NCBI RefSeq assembly: GCF_000717595.1
Contig: NZ_JNZO01000025.1
Span: 1-64,000, forward strand
Length of the DNA: 64,000 nucleotides
Source of the DNA: Streptomyces flavochromogenes
GTDB lineage: Bacteria; Actinomycetota; Actinomycetes; Streptomycetales; Streptomycetaceae
Direction: 5' to 3'
Shown: in pieces, positions 33,819-41,946 of the stretch
How positions within the stretch are numbered: position 1 is the stretch's first letter
How the letters are laid out: each line of letters begins with the position of its first letter
The notes under the pieces: model-generated
Databases searched by the model: none
What the model saw: only the letters and a program-made list of their open reading frames with translations
What the model was told of the DNA's origin: nothing
Made by a program: the position numbers and the translations under genes

Positions 33819-35453
33819 TCATCCGCCGTAGTAGTAGGACTGCACCCGCTCGGCCAGGCCGGCGGCGATGACGTCACCCAGCGCCTCGTGAGCGAGGATG
33901 CTGGCCACGCTGGCGTCGATCTTCTGGGTCGGGGACGCCTTGCGCAGGACGTACCGGTCGGCCGGCCTGGTCGCCGCGCGGGTGTTGGCGATGTGCGACT
34001 CGACGATGGGGCACCCGTCGTGCGTGAACGAGGCCCCGTCGCTGTTGCGCTTCACGACGTCCGTCCTCAGCCGCTCGGCCGCCGAGTGCATCTGCACGAT
34101 GCGCCGGGTGTACCAGCGGATGACGCGCTCCTCGCCGAACTTGTCGACCCACTCGTCGACCTCGGTGTCCCAGTACGGCGGGTCCGCGTACAGCCGCACC
34201 ACGTCGTACCGGTTCATCAGCTGGTCCATCGCGGCCCGGACCTCAGCCCGGGGGACCTGCCCGCCGTAGTCGGCCGGGTTCCAGATCGTCGGCTCGTCGT
34301 CCGCCCCGTACACCGGGGTGAACTGGTAGCCGTCCATCGTCTCGGCCCGGATCGCGGTCCAGTCGTCCATGTCGGAGCCGTCGAACCCGAGCACGACCCG
34401 GGTCATCGGCCGGACGCGCCGCGGCTTGGCCTTCACCGCCCACTTCGCGCCGTCGAGCCAGGACGCGGCGCCGGCCACGCACCGGTTGCCGAAGAACCGC
34501 TCGGCCTGCGCCGGGTCCTTCTCCATGATCTCGGCGGCCTCGGCCTCGATGGCGTCGAGGTCGACGTGCGCCGAGCCCGCGTAGACGATCGTGTGGATCT
34601 TCCGGCGCTGCCGCTTGTCCCCGTAGGACAGGGACTTCGGCGCCTGCGGGTGGTAGCGGAAGATGTCCCTGGCCTTCGCCTCGGACGTCGTCTGCGCCAC
34701 GCTGCTCTCCGACGGATCCCACCCGTTCGTCGTCTCCATCGACCGGCCGCCCATGCCGGCCGTACCACGGCGCTGCGTCTCCGCCACGCGCCGCAGCTTG
34801 TTCGCCGCGTTGTACAGGCCGGTCTCGTCCTGGAGGGCGAAGATGATCGGGTTGCCGAGGCGGGACAGAGCGCTCGAGGTGACGACGTCGATGCGTCCGT
34901 CGTCGCCGACCCGCGTGAACTCCTCGCCCGCCACCATCATCTCGGCGAGCGGGCCGCGCTTCACCATCGAGCGGAGCGGCCGGTAGACGTTCGCAACCTG
35001 ATCCTCCGACGTCGCGGTGAGCTGGATCAACGGCGTCGGCCACGGCGTGCCCATCGGCTCGCCCGGCTGATAGTCGTACCACCAGCCGCAGCCGCAGCCA
35101 TGGTCCGAACACCGGTACCGCTCGCCGCCCTTGGCCCACCCGTCGAAGACCACGGGCCCGGCGGCCTCGGCCAGGACGATCGTGGCGGACCACGGGCCCT
35201 TGCCGGTCTTCTGCGGCGCCACGACCTGCGAGCGCCGGTACTGGAAGGCGGGCGCCAGCTGGCCGACGGTCGCCCCCGGGCGAACCCGGTAGTGGTTGAC
35301 CGTGCACCACAGCTGCCACGGGTACAGCTCCATCCGCTCACCCGCGCGGAAGCCGTCCGGTACGGGGCAATGCTCCTCAATCCAGTCCGGGACGATCCAC
35401 AGGGTGGGGAAGTCGACGACGAACTCGGCGGCGGCGTCAGCTGCCTTCGCCAC
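33819..35453 (-). CDS. Terminase large subunit
   Basis: 544 residues. The ATPase part has SQVVAPQKTGKGPWSA (Walker A-like) and IIFALQDETG (Walker B with DE). The nuclease part has VVLGFDGSDMDDWTAI (first Asp of the RNase H fold), YADPPYWDTEVDEW and a late DASVASILAHEAL. It packages phage DNA. The start ATG overlaps the small terminase end by 17 bases. Confidence 0.93.
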   Translation of the reverse strand: MAKAADAAAEFVVDFPTLWIVPDWIEEHCPVPDGFRAGERMELYPWQLWCTVNHYRVRPGATVGQLAPAFQYRRSQVVAPQKTGKGPWSATIVLAEAAGPVVFDGWAKGGERYRCSDHGCGCGWWYDYQPGEPMGTPWPTPLIQLTATSEDQVANVYRPLRSMVKRGPLAEMMVAGEEFTRVGDDGRIDVVTSSALSRLGNPIIFALQDETGLYNAANKLRRVAETQRRGTAGMGGRSMETTNGWDPSESSVAQTTSEAKARDIFRYHPQAPKSLSYGDKRQRRKIHTIVYAGSAHVDLDAIEAEAAEIMEKDPAQAERFFGNRCVAGAASWLDGAKWAVKAKPRRVRPMTRVVLGFDGSDMDDWTAIRAETMDGYQFTPVYGADDEPTIWNPADYGGQVPRAEVRAAMDQLMNRYDVVRLYADPPYWDTEVDEWVDKFGEERVIRWYTRRIVQMHSAAERLRTDVVKRNSDGASFTHDGCPIVESHIANTRAATRPADRYVLRKASPTQKIDASVASILAHEALGDVIAAGLAERVQSYYYGG

Positions 35454-35916
35454 TGGGTACGACCTTCAGCCGGTCACGCGCCGACGGCCGCCGAACCGGC
35501 GCCTGAAGCGTCGGGGCCTCGACGGGCTCGTCCTCCAGAGGCGGGGCGATCTTCCACCGGTTCCTGTTCATGCCCGCCACGCTCAGCCCGAGGCTGTCGA
35601 GGTAGGACCGCACCATCTTCTTCACGTCCACCCGGGCGTCCGGGCGCTCCGCCTCGGCCAGCGTCCGCACGAACAGCGCGACCTCCAGCTCCTGACCCAT
35701 GTCCTCCCAGACCACGGCCTGGGGCTTGGCCCACAGGTCTTCCCACAGGTCCAGCTCGCGGTCAGCGGGCGTCGTGAGCGGCCACTCGGGCGCCTCGCCC
35801 GGCCGGCCTTCGGCGGGCAGCGTCCGCCAGCCGCCCTTGTCGGTGGCCTTCGTGCTGCGCAGAGACCTCGGGTCCGGCGGCGGCCCGGAGACCGCGCGCG
35901 CTCCTCCACGGGGCAT
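35437..35916 (-). CDS. Terminase small subunit (P27-like)
   Basis: 159 residues. MPRGGARAVSGPPPDPRSLRS start, then WRTLPAEGRPGEAPEWPLTTPADRELDLWEDLW and a helical LALLFVRTLAEAE-like part with SYLDSLGLSVAGMNRNRWKI. This matches actinophage small terminases of the P27 type. It recognises the packaging site. The 171 bp between it and the HNH gene hold no further gene and might hold the cos site. Confidence 0.8.
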   Translation of the reverse strand: MPRGGARAVSGPPPDPRSLRSTKATDKGGWRTLPAEGRPGEAPEWPLTTPADRELDLWEDLWAKPQAVVWEDMGQELEVALFVRTLAEAERPDARVDVKKMVRSYLDSLGLSVAGMNRNRWKIAPPLEDEPVEAPTLQAPVRRPSARDRLKVVPSGEGS

Positions 35917-36087
35917 AGTCGATCACTCCTCGTCGCTGCGTTGCGCAGCATTGAGAGCCGTCACCTTGCGTGACGGCCGGAACCCTCTGAACCCGGCTGA
36001 CCTCCTGGCGCCCTCCCCCGCGCTCTCCGCCCCCAGGCTGGCCGGGGTCACCCCCCTGGGGGTGGTGGCGGAGCGTGACGGTCGGGT

Positions 36088-36444
36088 TCAGTGACCGAAG
36101 GTGTCGCGGGCGGTCTTGCGGCTGTGGTGCCGCTTGCTCATGGCCTGCCAGTTGGCCGGGTCGTAGCCGCGGGGGCCGAGGGGGCCGAGGCCGTCGATGT
36201 GGTCGACCTCGGTCGCCAGGTCGCGCTGCAGGGGTAGCAGGACGGCACAGTCGTCGCACTCGCAGTACGGATGGTCTTCGAGGTAGTCGGCGCTGTTCCT
36301 GAGCCATCGCCTGTCGTAGCCCCGTGAGTGCGAGGTGGGACGGTCTGCCCGGGCCTGCGTTGAGCAGGTGGGGCATCGACCCTGGGGGGTGAGGTTCGGG
36401 CACCCGGGGGTGGGGCACACCTGCAGAGCCCTACGTGCGGGCAT
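36088..36444 (-). CDS. HNH endonuclease (packaging-associated)
   Basis: 118 residues. Two zinc pairs at the start (CPTPGCPNLTPQGRCPTC), then DHPYCECDDC, ATEVDHIDGLGPLG (the H of HNH) and PANWQAMSKRHHSRKTARD. An HNH gene immediately before the terminase genes is typical of HK97-type cos phages, where it stimulates packaging-site cleavage. Confidence 0.88.
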   Translation of the reverse strand: MPARRALQVCPTPGCPNLTPQGRCPTCSTQARADRPTSHSRGYDRRWLRNSADYLEDHPYCECDDCAVLLPLQRDLATEVDHIDGLGPLGPRGYDPANWQAMSKRHHSRKTARDTFGH

Positions 36445-36709
36445 GTGCCGGGAACGAGAACGTCTTGGGGAAGCCGTGTCCGTCGGCTGCCAGTTGGATT
36501 CTGCCGAGCATCTGCACAACGGTGCCCTGCAGCCGTTCCACGTTCGCCAGGCACTCGCTGTCGTGCTCCTTGCCCTGCATGAGGAACCCTCGGTCGCAGC
36601 AGGGCATGCCGAGGACGTACCGCTGCGGGAAGCGTCCGTACAGGTACACCGCACGCGTGCGGTGCAGGTGCCGCAGAGCGCGTTCGCGGTCCGGGTAGGG
36701 GACGGCCAT
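36431..36709 (-). CDS. Small phage protein, unknown
   Basis: 92 residues with a start after GGAGG. It has HLHRTRAVYLYGRFPQRY and two cysteines in MPCCDRGF, then QLAADGHGF. Its end overlaps the HNH start by 14 bases, indicating coupling. No family recognised. Confidence 0.55.
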   Translation of the reverse strand: MAVPYPDRERALRHLHRTRAVYLYGRFPQRYVLGMPCCDRGFLMQGKEHDSECLANVERLQGTVVQMLGRIQLAADGHGFPKTFSFPAHART

Positions 36710-36822
36710 GGTGGCCTCCTTGTGTTGTCCTGCCGCCCGGACGCTGCGCGCGCCGCACGACCGTGGTTGCGCCCGTGCGGGAGATCTCCTCGATCCATCG
36801 CCGGGCGGCAGGGGTACGCGAA

Positions 36823-36858
36823 GGCCCGTCCGCGTCGGGGGTTGATCGCGGACGGGCC
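36823..36858. terminator. Terminator after lipoprotein gene
   Basis: GGCCCGTCCGCG and CGCGGACGGGCC pair perfectly (12 bp) around a 12-base loop, immediately downstream of the lipoprotein stop on the minus strand. It isolates that gene from the downstream late genes. Confidence 0.72.
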
Positions 36859-36872
36859 GGTCTATGGATGGC

Positions 36873-37343
36873 TCAGAAGTTGGGACAGAGGTGTGTGTGC
36901 ACGGCCTCGTTGATCTTCCGGCCGGTCTCGGGGGTGGCGATCTCGGGAAGTCGGGTGTCGACGGTGAACCGCTCCAACGCGGTCTGCGCGAGCTTGGCGT
37001 CGTCCTTGGAGTCCTTGATGCTGCGGCACTGGTTGCTGCCGCGGCTGACGGCTTGGTCTTCCTTGCCGGGCTTGATGATGCGCGGGTCGATGGCGTTGAG
37101 CGCGCCGAGGTAGGCCTGTCGGGCCTTGGCGGTGGGCTCGGGCGGGAGGCCGGCGGCTTCTCGGGCTTTCGCGAGGTCTTCCGGGCTCACGGTCCTGGCG
37201 GGGGCTTTCGCGGACGGTGGGGCGGTCGACGCCTCGACGCCGCCCTTGTCTGAGGGGGTCGAGGGCGGGTTGTCGGCTGTGCCGCAGGCGGTGAGTCCGA
37301 GGAGCAGGGTGGCGGCTAGGGCCGCGGTGGTGAGACTGCGCAT
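36873..37343 (-). CDS. Phage-encoded lipoprotein
   Basis: 156 residues. Signal peptide MRSLTTAALAATLLLG with lipobox LTAC (Cys20). The mature part is polar: a P/S/T/A-rich linker, then helical segments DLAKAREAAGLPPEPTAKARQAYLGAL and KDDAKLAQTALERF, with a Cys in NQCRSIKD and one in HLCPNF that could pair. The gene is bracketed by hairpins on both sides, so it is its own transcription unit, as typical for lysogenic-conversion genes. Known phage lipoproteins often block superinfection; that role here is inference. Confidence 0.8.
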   Translation of the reverse strand: MRSLTTAALAATLLLGLTACGTADNPPSTPSDKGGVEASTAPPSAKAPARTVSPEDLAKAREAAGLPPEPTAKARQAYLGALNAIDPRIIKPGKEDQAVSRGSNQCRSIKDSKDDAKLAQTALERFTVDTRLPEIATPETGRKINEAVHTHLCPNF

Positions 37344-37405
37344 CGGGTCAGCTTGGCGGATTGTGCACAGGCTGTGGATGCGAGTGACCGCCTTGTGACA
37401 TGGCG

Positions 37406-37429
37406 AAGGCCCGCGCCGTGGCGGGCCTT
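37406..37429. terminator. Terminator-like hairpin upstream of lipoprotein gene
   Basis: AAGGCCCGC and GCGGGCCTT form a perfect 9-bp stem with a 6-base loop, between the HTH gene (upstream on the minus strand) and the lipoprotein gene. The AAGGC-led stem resembles that at 36,823. It would stop the incoming transcript. Confidence 0.65.
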
Positions 37430-37565
37430 GATGTCCGGAACGAGGGCCCCAGCTGCTCCGTGAAGCGCATGCGATCGAAATCGCTGCTAGGGATCTCGCG
37501 GCCGTTGTGCATGAGGCCTGTCCTGGCCGGCGCCACGATTCACGGCTGGGCTCCGGACCTCCAAT

Positions 37566-37586
37566 GCTTCGGCTACGAGCCGAAGC
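37566..37586. terminator. Second hairpin after HTH gene
   Basis: GCTTCGGCT-ACG-AGCCGAAGC, a perfect 9-bp stem with a 3-base loop, 69 bp beyond the HTH gene's stop codon on the minus strand. The stretch 37,344-37,654 otherwise shows no gene. Confidence 0.55.
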
Positions 37587-37654
37587 GGTCTGGGGTACTG
37601 CCTGCTTTTGGGCATGCCTGTACTCGCAAATCGTGGCCTACGTGTTCGCGCACG

Positions 37655-37876
37655 TCAAGCGGCATTGGCCTTAGGTCGGTTGCCGCTGTACGGCTTGGAG
37701 GCTGAGCGGGCGGTGTCCACGTCGTTGATGCGGTAGACGGGCCGCTTGGGGGTGCCGCCGCAGCGGGTGAGGATGCCGCGCCTTACCCAGTCGCGGATGG
37801 TGGCGGGCTGGACTCCGGCGGCGAGGGCGGCGAGGGAGGTGGTGAGGGTGCCGGCGGGCGGCTGCAGGTACTCCAT
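37655..37876 (-). CDS. Small HTH (MerR/excisionase-like) DNA-binding protein
   Basis: 73 residues starting MEYLQPPAGTLTTSLAALAAGVQPATIRDWVRRGILTRCGG, a helix-turn-helix of the MerR/AlpA class, then RPVYRINDVDTARSA. It could be a regulator of late genes or the recombination directionality factor. The latter cannot be decided, since there is a second small HTH gene at 48,459. Confidence 0.65.
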   Translation of the reverse strand: MEYLQPPAGTLTTSLAALAAGVQPATIRDWVRRGILTRCGGTPKRPVYRINDVDTARSASKPYSGNRPKANAA

Positions 37877-37890
37877 GTGGCCAGTGTGGC

Positions 37891-38214
37891 TCAAGGTTGT
37901 TGCAAGAACCTGGTGATGGGGTCCTGCCCTTGAGAGTCACGGATCTCCTGCGCGGTGGCACGAGTGTCGGCGTCGAAGCAGGACGGGTTTTGCAGGATCA
38001 CTGTCACTGCGCGCTGGCCGTGCTCTTGCGCCACCGAATCGTCGACGGCTGTCTTGGCGTCGTCGATGGCGCGGGAGAGGGCTTGCTTCGGGTCCTGACA
38101 GTCAGCGTTGACGCTTCCGCTTGCGGGCGCTGTGCTGCGGCCGAAGAGAAAGGCCCCACCGGCGAGCAATAGTGCTCCCGCGGCGAGGCCGGTAATTCGG
38201 AGGACGGGCTGCAT
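37891..38214 (-). CDS. Small exported or membrane-anchored protein
   Basis: 107 residues. Residues 6-25 are a hydrophobic segment (LRITGLAAGALLLAGGAFLFG). The outside part has two Cys (NADCQDPKQ and PSCFDADT) and helices. Not a lipobox. Function unknown. Confidence 0.6.
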   Translation of the reverse strand: MQPVLRITGLAAGALLLAGGAFLFGRSTAPASGSVNADCQDPKQALSRAIDDAKTAVDDSVAQEHGQRAVTVILQNPSCFDADTRATAQEIRDSQGQDPITRFLQQP

Positions 38215-38294
38215 GCCTCATCTTCCGATGGTGGACGTTGGGTTGCCTAGTCTGCGCGCGCGGCTGCTATCTGGCTGGGTAAGCCGGGTCTGGT

Positions 38295-38456
38295 CTAGCG
38301 CCCGTACATCACGCACTTCGGGTTCTTGCACGGGCCAGGGGACCATCCGGTGTGCTGGCGTCCGCCAAAGTTGCGGCGGCCGAGCACGCGAACCCACTTC
38401 CGTGGGGTGTCGCAGTCGGGGCAGGGGGGCGCCTGGTCGGCGGGGTGCTGCTTCAT
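38295..38456 (-). CDS. 53-residue zinc-ribbon protein
   Basis: Starts MKQHPADQ after a GGAAG site. Two CxxC-like pairs: PPCPDCDTPRKW and PGPCKNPKCVMYGR, with basic residues between. It is a typical small phage zinc ribbon. Its partner is unknown. Confidence 0.6.
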   Translation of the reverse strand: MKQHPADQAPPCPDCDTPRKWVRVLGRRNFGGRQHTGWSPGPCKNPKCVMYGR

Positions 38457-38556
38457 CTTGGCTTCCTTATTCAGTTGTGGAGGCTTCGCTGGCGAAGCCT
38501 CGTACCCGAACGATGTTACGTCCCTTTTCCTGTGATTTAGCAGCATGTGGGCAGGA

Positions 38557-38670
38557 TCACTGGCAGAAGTGCCCGATGGGGTAGTAGCCGCCGCAGCTGA
38601 CGCAGTAGTACAGCGGCTGCTGCTCGTACCTCTGCAGGGCGTGGAAGAGGGCATAGATGTGGCGCCGCAT
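38557..38670 (-). CDS. 37-residue zinc-knuckle-like protein
   Basis: MRRHIYALFHALQRYE start with AGGAGG 6 bases upstream; the second half has YYCVSCGGYYPIGHFC, giving C-x-x-C and H-x-C ligands for one zinc. Too short for most gene finders but the ribosome site and metal ligands support it. Function unknown. Confidence 0.5.
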   Translation of the reverse strand: MRRHIYALFHALQRYEQQPLYYCVSCGGYYPIGHFCQ

Positions 38671-38700
38671 GGGGGCCTCCTGGGTGGTCTACGGCCTGCT

Positions 38701-39312
38701 CTACGCGGGGTCTACAGCCGCTTCTGGGGCGGACTGACCTGCGTCTACAGGCTCGACAGGGGGGTCTACGGGTGTGGGGGAGAGGAGTGCCTCGATGTCG
38801 GCGGCCTTGATGCCGCTGCGGCCGGTCTGGTCGCCGATGCGCAGGCTCTTGTGGATGGGGATCTGGCAGTGGATGACGAGCGCGCGGAGGCGGGCGTCGT
38901 CCAGGTGTGCGGAGGCGGGCCGGGCTTGGAAAGCGGCGTACAGCTCGCGCAGGTGGATGCCTGGGCGGTCGCCGATGAGTTCCTGGACGCCGAGGAGGAA
39001 GCGCCGCTGGAGCTCTTCCTCGGTGGGCGGTACGGGCCGTCCGGCACGCCAGGCCGCGAAGGCGTAGGCGCCGGCGGTGATGGCGAGGAGCCGCGGTTGG
39101 TCGTGGGCGGTGCGCCAGGCCATGAGGCCGCCGAATGCGGCGCCGCCGATCCGTCCGGTGAGGGGCCAGGCGCGTGTGCGGGCGAGGAGCTCGCGGTGGC
39201 CGGCGGCGATGCGGCGGGGGTGGATGCGGTGGACGGCGATGCGGGGCCGCCCGCGCCCCCATCGGGGTACGGGCGGCAGCTCGAGGGTGTCGGCCTCGGG
39301 GTCGGCGCCCAC
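38701..39312 (-). CDS. Spread-like membrane protein (plasmid/ICE-type module)
   Basis: 203 residues from GTG, 2 bp after the preceding stop codon. Basic N-terminus, one to two membrane helices (around LLAITAGAYAFAAWRAG), and a C-terminal winged-helix-like segment (LQRRFLLGVQELIGDRPGIHLRELYAAFQARP, RLRALVIHCQIPI). This resembles C-terminal parts of Streptomyces plasmid replication or spread proteins. It is in a row of membrane proteins with the DUF2637 gene. Confidence 0.55.
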   Translation of the reverse strand: MGADPEADTLELPPVPRWGRGRPRIAVHRIHPRRIAAGHRELLARTRAWPLTGRIGGAAFGGLMAWRTAHDQPRLLAITAGAYAFAAWRAGRPVPPTEEELQRRFLLGVQELIGDRPGIHLRELYAAFQARPASAHLDDARLRALVIHCQIPIHKSLRIGDQTGRSGIKAADIEALLSPTPVDPPVEPVDAGQSAPEAAVDPA

Positions 39313-39314
39313 GG

Positions 39315-39614
39315 TCAGACGGTGCCCGCGAGGTTGGCGACCATCTGCGCGATGCTCCCGAAGAGGAGGCCGACCTGTGCGCCGAGCTGGGTGCCGGAGA
39401 GGGACAGGCCGAGGCCGAGGCAGACGAAGCCGGGGGCGAGGTGGAGCTTCTTGGTCTTGTCGCCGTGCTTGAACATCCACCAGGCGATGCCGCTGAGGGC
39501 GAGGACCAGGAGGACGGAGACGGGGACGGATCCGCCCTGTCCGTTGACGGCGGCGGGGGCGGCCATGCCGTGGATGCTGGCGGTGTCGATGGCGGCGATG
39601 AGGGTGTTCTTCAC
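39315..39614 (-). CDS. Small two-span membrane protein (Spd-like)
   Basis: 99 residues: MKNTLIAAIDTASIHGMAAPA, then helices VSVLLVLALSGIAWWMF and APGFVCLGLGLSLSG, and a C-terminal helix. It belongs to the small hydrophobic proteins accompanying DUF2637 genes in plasmids and ICEs. Function in a phage unknown. Confidence 0.6.
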   Translation of the reverse strand: MKNTLIAAIDTASIHGMAAPAAVNGQGGSVPVSVLLVLALSGIAWWMFKHGDKTKKLHLAPGFVCLGLGLSLSGTQLGAQVGLLFGSIAQMVANLAGTV

Positions 39615-39624
39615 GGTGGGGTCC

Positions 39625-39789
39625 TCAGTAGGAGAGCGCGACGGTCGCGGCGATGAGCAGGAGGGCGGCGAGGGTGATGCGCGCGGTGATACGGCGCGCG
39701 GTCGATCCGGCGGGGGCGAGGCGGCAGGCGAGGAGGCCGAGGGGGATTCCGTAGAGGCCGTAGTAGCCGAGGGCGTGGAAGGTGATCAC
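39625..39789 (-). CDS. 54-residue two-span membrane protein
   Basis: GTG start after GGAG; the sequence MITFHALGYYGLYGIPLGLLAC then a short basic loop and ITLAALLLIAATVALSY. It follows the DUF2637 gene and precedes the Spd-like protein in the same direction. Two membrane helices in 54 residues. No known motif. Confidence 0.55.
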   Translation of the reverse strand: MITFHALGYYGLYGIPLGLLACRLAPAGSTARRITARITLAALLLIAATVALSY

Positions 39790-39818
39790 TGGGTTCTCCG
39801 CGAGGTGCGAGGCGGGAA

Positions 39819-40709
39819 TCAGGTGGCGGAGAGGGCGGCTCGGCGCACCCGTCGGCCGTAGGCGTCGGACTTGCCGAGGCGCTGGCCGATCGCGGTTCCG
39901 GTCAGTTCCGGCTCGTCGGCGAGCCAGTTCCGGGCGTTCGCGACCTGCCGGGCGAAGGTGGTGTTGCCGGTGTCCTCAGACTCGATGTCAGCCGCACCGG
40001 AACTGGCGGGCGGAACCGGCGGAACCGGGATCGTGTCGAACGGTTCCGGGTGCTCCTGAGCGCCTTCGCGGCGCCGCGAAACATGCAGGTCAGGGCTGGT
40101 TCCGGTCGGTTCCGCGAGGAGTTCCGCCACGGGCATCCACGGCCCGAGGATGGGCAGTGCGGGGACGTTCGGCAGCAGCTCCGGAACCACGGCGGCGGGG
40201 GCCGGTTCCGCCTCGGCTTTGATCGGTTCCGGCGCCGGTTCCGGCCGGACCTCGGACGTGGCAGGTGCGTCATTTGACGCACCTGTCTCCCGCTCGGCGA
40301 GGGCTTGGTGGATCTGCCGCATGAGGGCACCGAACGCAAGGAGGGCGGCCGTGGGTGGAACCGCGGCCACCACGTAGTCGAGGACCGGAACCGTGCCCGG
40401 GTCCCGGTTGCCGGTGACCCCCGCGACGTTCAGGACGATGGAGCCGACCGACCCGACCGCGGTGAGGGCGATGGCCCAGCCGTCGACCTGCCGCTTGAGC
40501 GCGGCCCGCAGCATGAGGAGTTCGCCCGCCACGATGAACAGGTCCAGGGTGGCCGGCCACGCCCACGCGCGCTCGGTGGCCTGCCCGAGCCCGTGCGCGA
40601 GGGCGACCTCGGCGAGGTGGGCGTAGGACAGCCAGAACGCGGCGCCGGTCAGGGCGATGATGACGAGGCCGGCGGCGACCGCCAGGGCCCGCGAGGGGTC
40701 ATGCTTCAC
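39819..40709 (-). CDS. DUF2637-domain membrane protein (SpdA/TraS-type)
   Basis: 296 residues from GTG overlapping the previous stop as GTGA. Four hydrophobic helices in the first 145 residues: LAVAAGLVIIALTGAAFWLSYAHL, then AWPATLDLFIVAGELLMLRA, AIALTAVGSVGSIVLNVAGV and AVPPTAALLAFGALM. This is the DUF2637 pattern of Streptomyces plasmid and ICE spread genes. The C-terminus is P/E/A-rich, then a helix-turn-helix-like RLGKSDAYGRRVRRA. Confidence 0.8.
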   Translation of the reverse strand: MKHDPSRALAVAAGLVIIALTGAAFWLSYAHLAEVALAHGLGQATERAWAWPATLDLFIVAGELLMLRAALKRQVDGWAIALTAVGSVGSIVLNVAGVTGNRDPGTVPVLDYVVAAVPPTAALLAFGALMRQIHQALAERETGASNDAPATSEVRPEPAPEPIKAEAEPAPAAVVPELLPNVPALPILGPWMPVAELLAEPTGTSPDLHVSRRREGAQEHPEPFDTIPVPPVPPASSGAADIESEDTGNTTFARQVANARNWLADEPELTGTAIGQRLGKSDAYGRRVRRAALSAT

Positions 40710-41296
40710 TGCTCGCCCTCCTCGGCTCGAAGGGTGGCGAGTTGGTCGGCGAGGGTGCGCAGGTGCATGGCGTGCACAGTGAGCGCAGCTGCGAGCTGGC
40801 GAACCCCGGCGGGGTCGAGGGTGGCGGAGTAGCCGGTCTGCTCGATGTAGAGGCGGGTCCGGCGCCGCTCGGGGTCGGTGACGAAGGGGTCCTGGCTGAG
40901 CATGGCGACGAGCAGGGTGTCGCCCGCGAAGGCGAAGGTGTGCTCGGGGCCGGTGTGGGTGAGGTCGATGCGGTAGCCCGGGGCGCGGGCCGAGTGGCCG
41001 AGGCACCAGCCGGGTTCCTGAGTGGTCACGGGTCCGTGGTCGCTCGTGCTCAGGGTCACCGTGCCGTCGATGACCGGCACCCGGTGGGCCACGCGCAACG
41101 GCTCCTCGGCGTCGAACGGCCACGTGCGGCCCAGTACGTCCCGGTGCTGGTCGTGGTACGCCCGGTTGTGGATGCACGGGAAGCCGTCCACGCCCGGCTG
41201 CGGGGCGGCGCACACGGCCAGGTCACCCTCAAGGGCACCCTTGTGCCAGTCCAGCAGCGCCTCGGGGATTCCTTCCAGGGGGTCACGGTCGCTCAC
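40706..41296 (-). CDS. DUF6907-like protein
   Basis: 196 residues from GTG overlapping the previous stop as GTGA. N-terminal helix, then the segment TLSTSDHGPVTTQEPGWCLGHSARAPGYRIDLTHTGPEH resembling DUF6907 of Streptomyces (W-C-x-G-H), followed by YIEQTGYSATLDPAGVRQLAAAL and a helical end. Function unknown. It is common beside DUF2637 genes. Confidence 0.55.
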   Translation of the reverse strand: MSDRDPLEGIPEALLDWHKGALEGDLAVCAAPQPGVDGFPCIHNRAYHDQHRDVLGRTWPFDAEEPLRVAHRVPVIDGTVTLSTSDHGPVTTQEPGWCLGHSARAPGYRIDLTHTGPEHTFAFAGDTLLVAMLSQDPFVTDPERRRTRLYIEQTGYSATLDPAGVRQLAAALTVHAMHLRTLADQLATLRAEEGEQ

Positions 41297-41577
41297 TGGG
41301 CGACCTCCTGGACGATGAGGTGGACACGGGCGGCGTACTCGGCGCGGGTGTCGGTGCTGCGGATGGGCGGAAGCGCGTCGCGAAGGTCCCACATGACCCT
41401 GCTCGCGACCTGGTCGTCGCGGTAGGTGTCGAGGGCGTAGCGGCGGGCTGCCTGCTCGCGGGCGTTGTCCGTCATGGGGTCGTCGGGCCGGAAGCCGGCG
41501 AGCCGTTGGGCGATCCAGGTGAGGCCGGAGCGGGTGCGGAGCTCGCGGGTCGACGTCTGTGCGGTGAGGTCAGCCAC
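41293..41577 (-). CDS. Small helical phage protein, unknown
   Basis: 94 residues from GTG (VADLTAQTSTRELRTRSGLTWIAQRL). It has helical segments and RVMWDLRDALPPIRSTDTRAEYAARVHLIVQEVA at the end. It overlaps the preceding gene by 8 bases and the following by 4, so it is in one operon. No family recognised. Confidence 0.55.
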   Translation of the reverse strand: MADLTAQTSTRELRTRSGLTWIAQRLAGFRPDDPMTDNAREQAARRYALDTYRDDQVASRVMWDLRDALPPIRSTDTRAEYAARVHLIVQEVAQ

Positions 41578-41740
41578 GGTGCACCTCGGCGGTCCGGGTG
41601 CTGATCGTTCCGGTGGCGCCGGCCTCGGTGGCTCGCACGGTGATCGTGCGGCCGCCGTGGTGGCGGGTGGTGCCGACGGCGACGAGGCGCCTGGTGGGCT
41701 GGCTGCCGGGCTGGGCAGCGGGCATGGCAAGATCGGCCAT
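41570..41740 (-). CDS. 56-residue phage protein, unknown
   Basis: MADLAMPAAQPGSQPTRRL start after AAGGAG 7 bases upstream. It then has short strands VAVGTTRHHGGRTITVRATEAG. It is the first gene of the leftward operon running to 38,557 and is just downstream of the GGTGTCATGACACC operators. Confidence 0.5.
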   Translation of the reverse strand: MADLAMPAAQPGSQPTRRLVAVGTTRHHGGRTITVRATEAGATGTISTRTAEVHRG

Positions 41741-41862
41741 AGCCGACTCCTTGTGTACGCAGGGAGTACGCCCGGTCTTCCGGGCTTCGGTCAGGCCTCG
41801 CCGTGGTGTCTTCAGCACCTCGGCGGGGCCGTATTCAGTTGTGGCGCCAGGCCTGACGGCTT

Positions 41863-41934
41863 GGTGTCATGACACCTACCGTAGCTCTGGTGTCATGACA
41901 CCGCAAGGGATAACCTCGAAGGTGTCATGACGAG
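41863..41934. promoter_or_regulatory. Triple operator GGTGTCATGACACC upstream of RHH gene
   Basis: The perfect 14-bp palindrome GGTGTCATGACACC occurs at 41863-41876 and 41889-41902; a third copy, GGTGTCATGACGAG, with a degenerate right arm is at 41921-41934, 13 bp before the RHH start codon. A weaker GGTGTCTTCAGCACC lies at 41805-41819. Centre spacing is 26 and 32 bp. They sit between divergent leftward and rightward genes and most likely bind the RHH protein. Confidence 0.75.
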
Positions 41935-41946
41935 AGTGGAGAGCTG

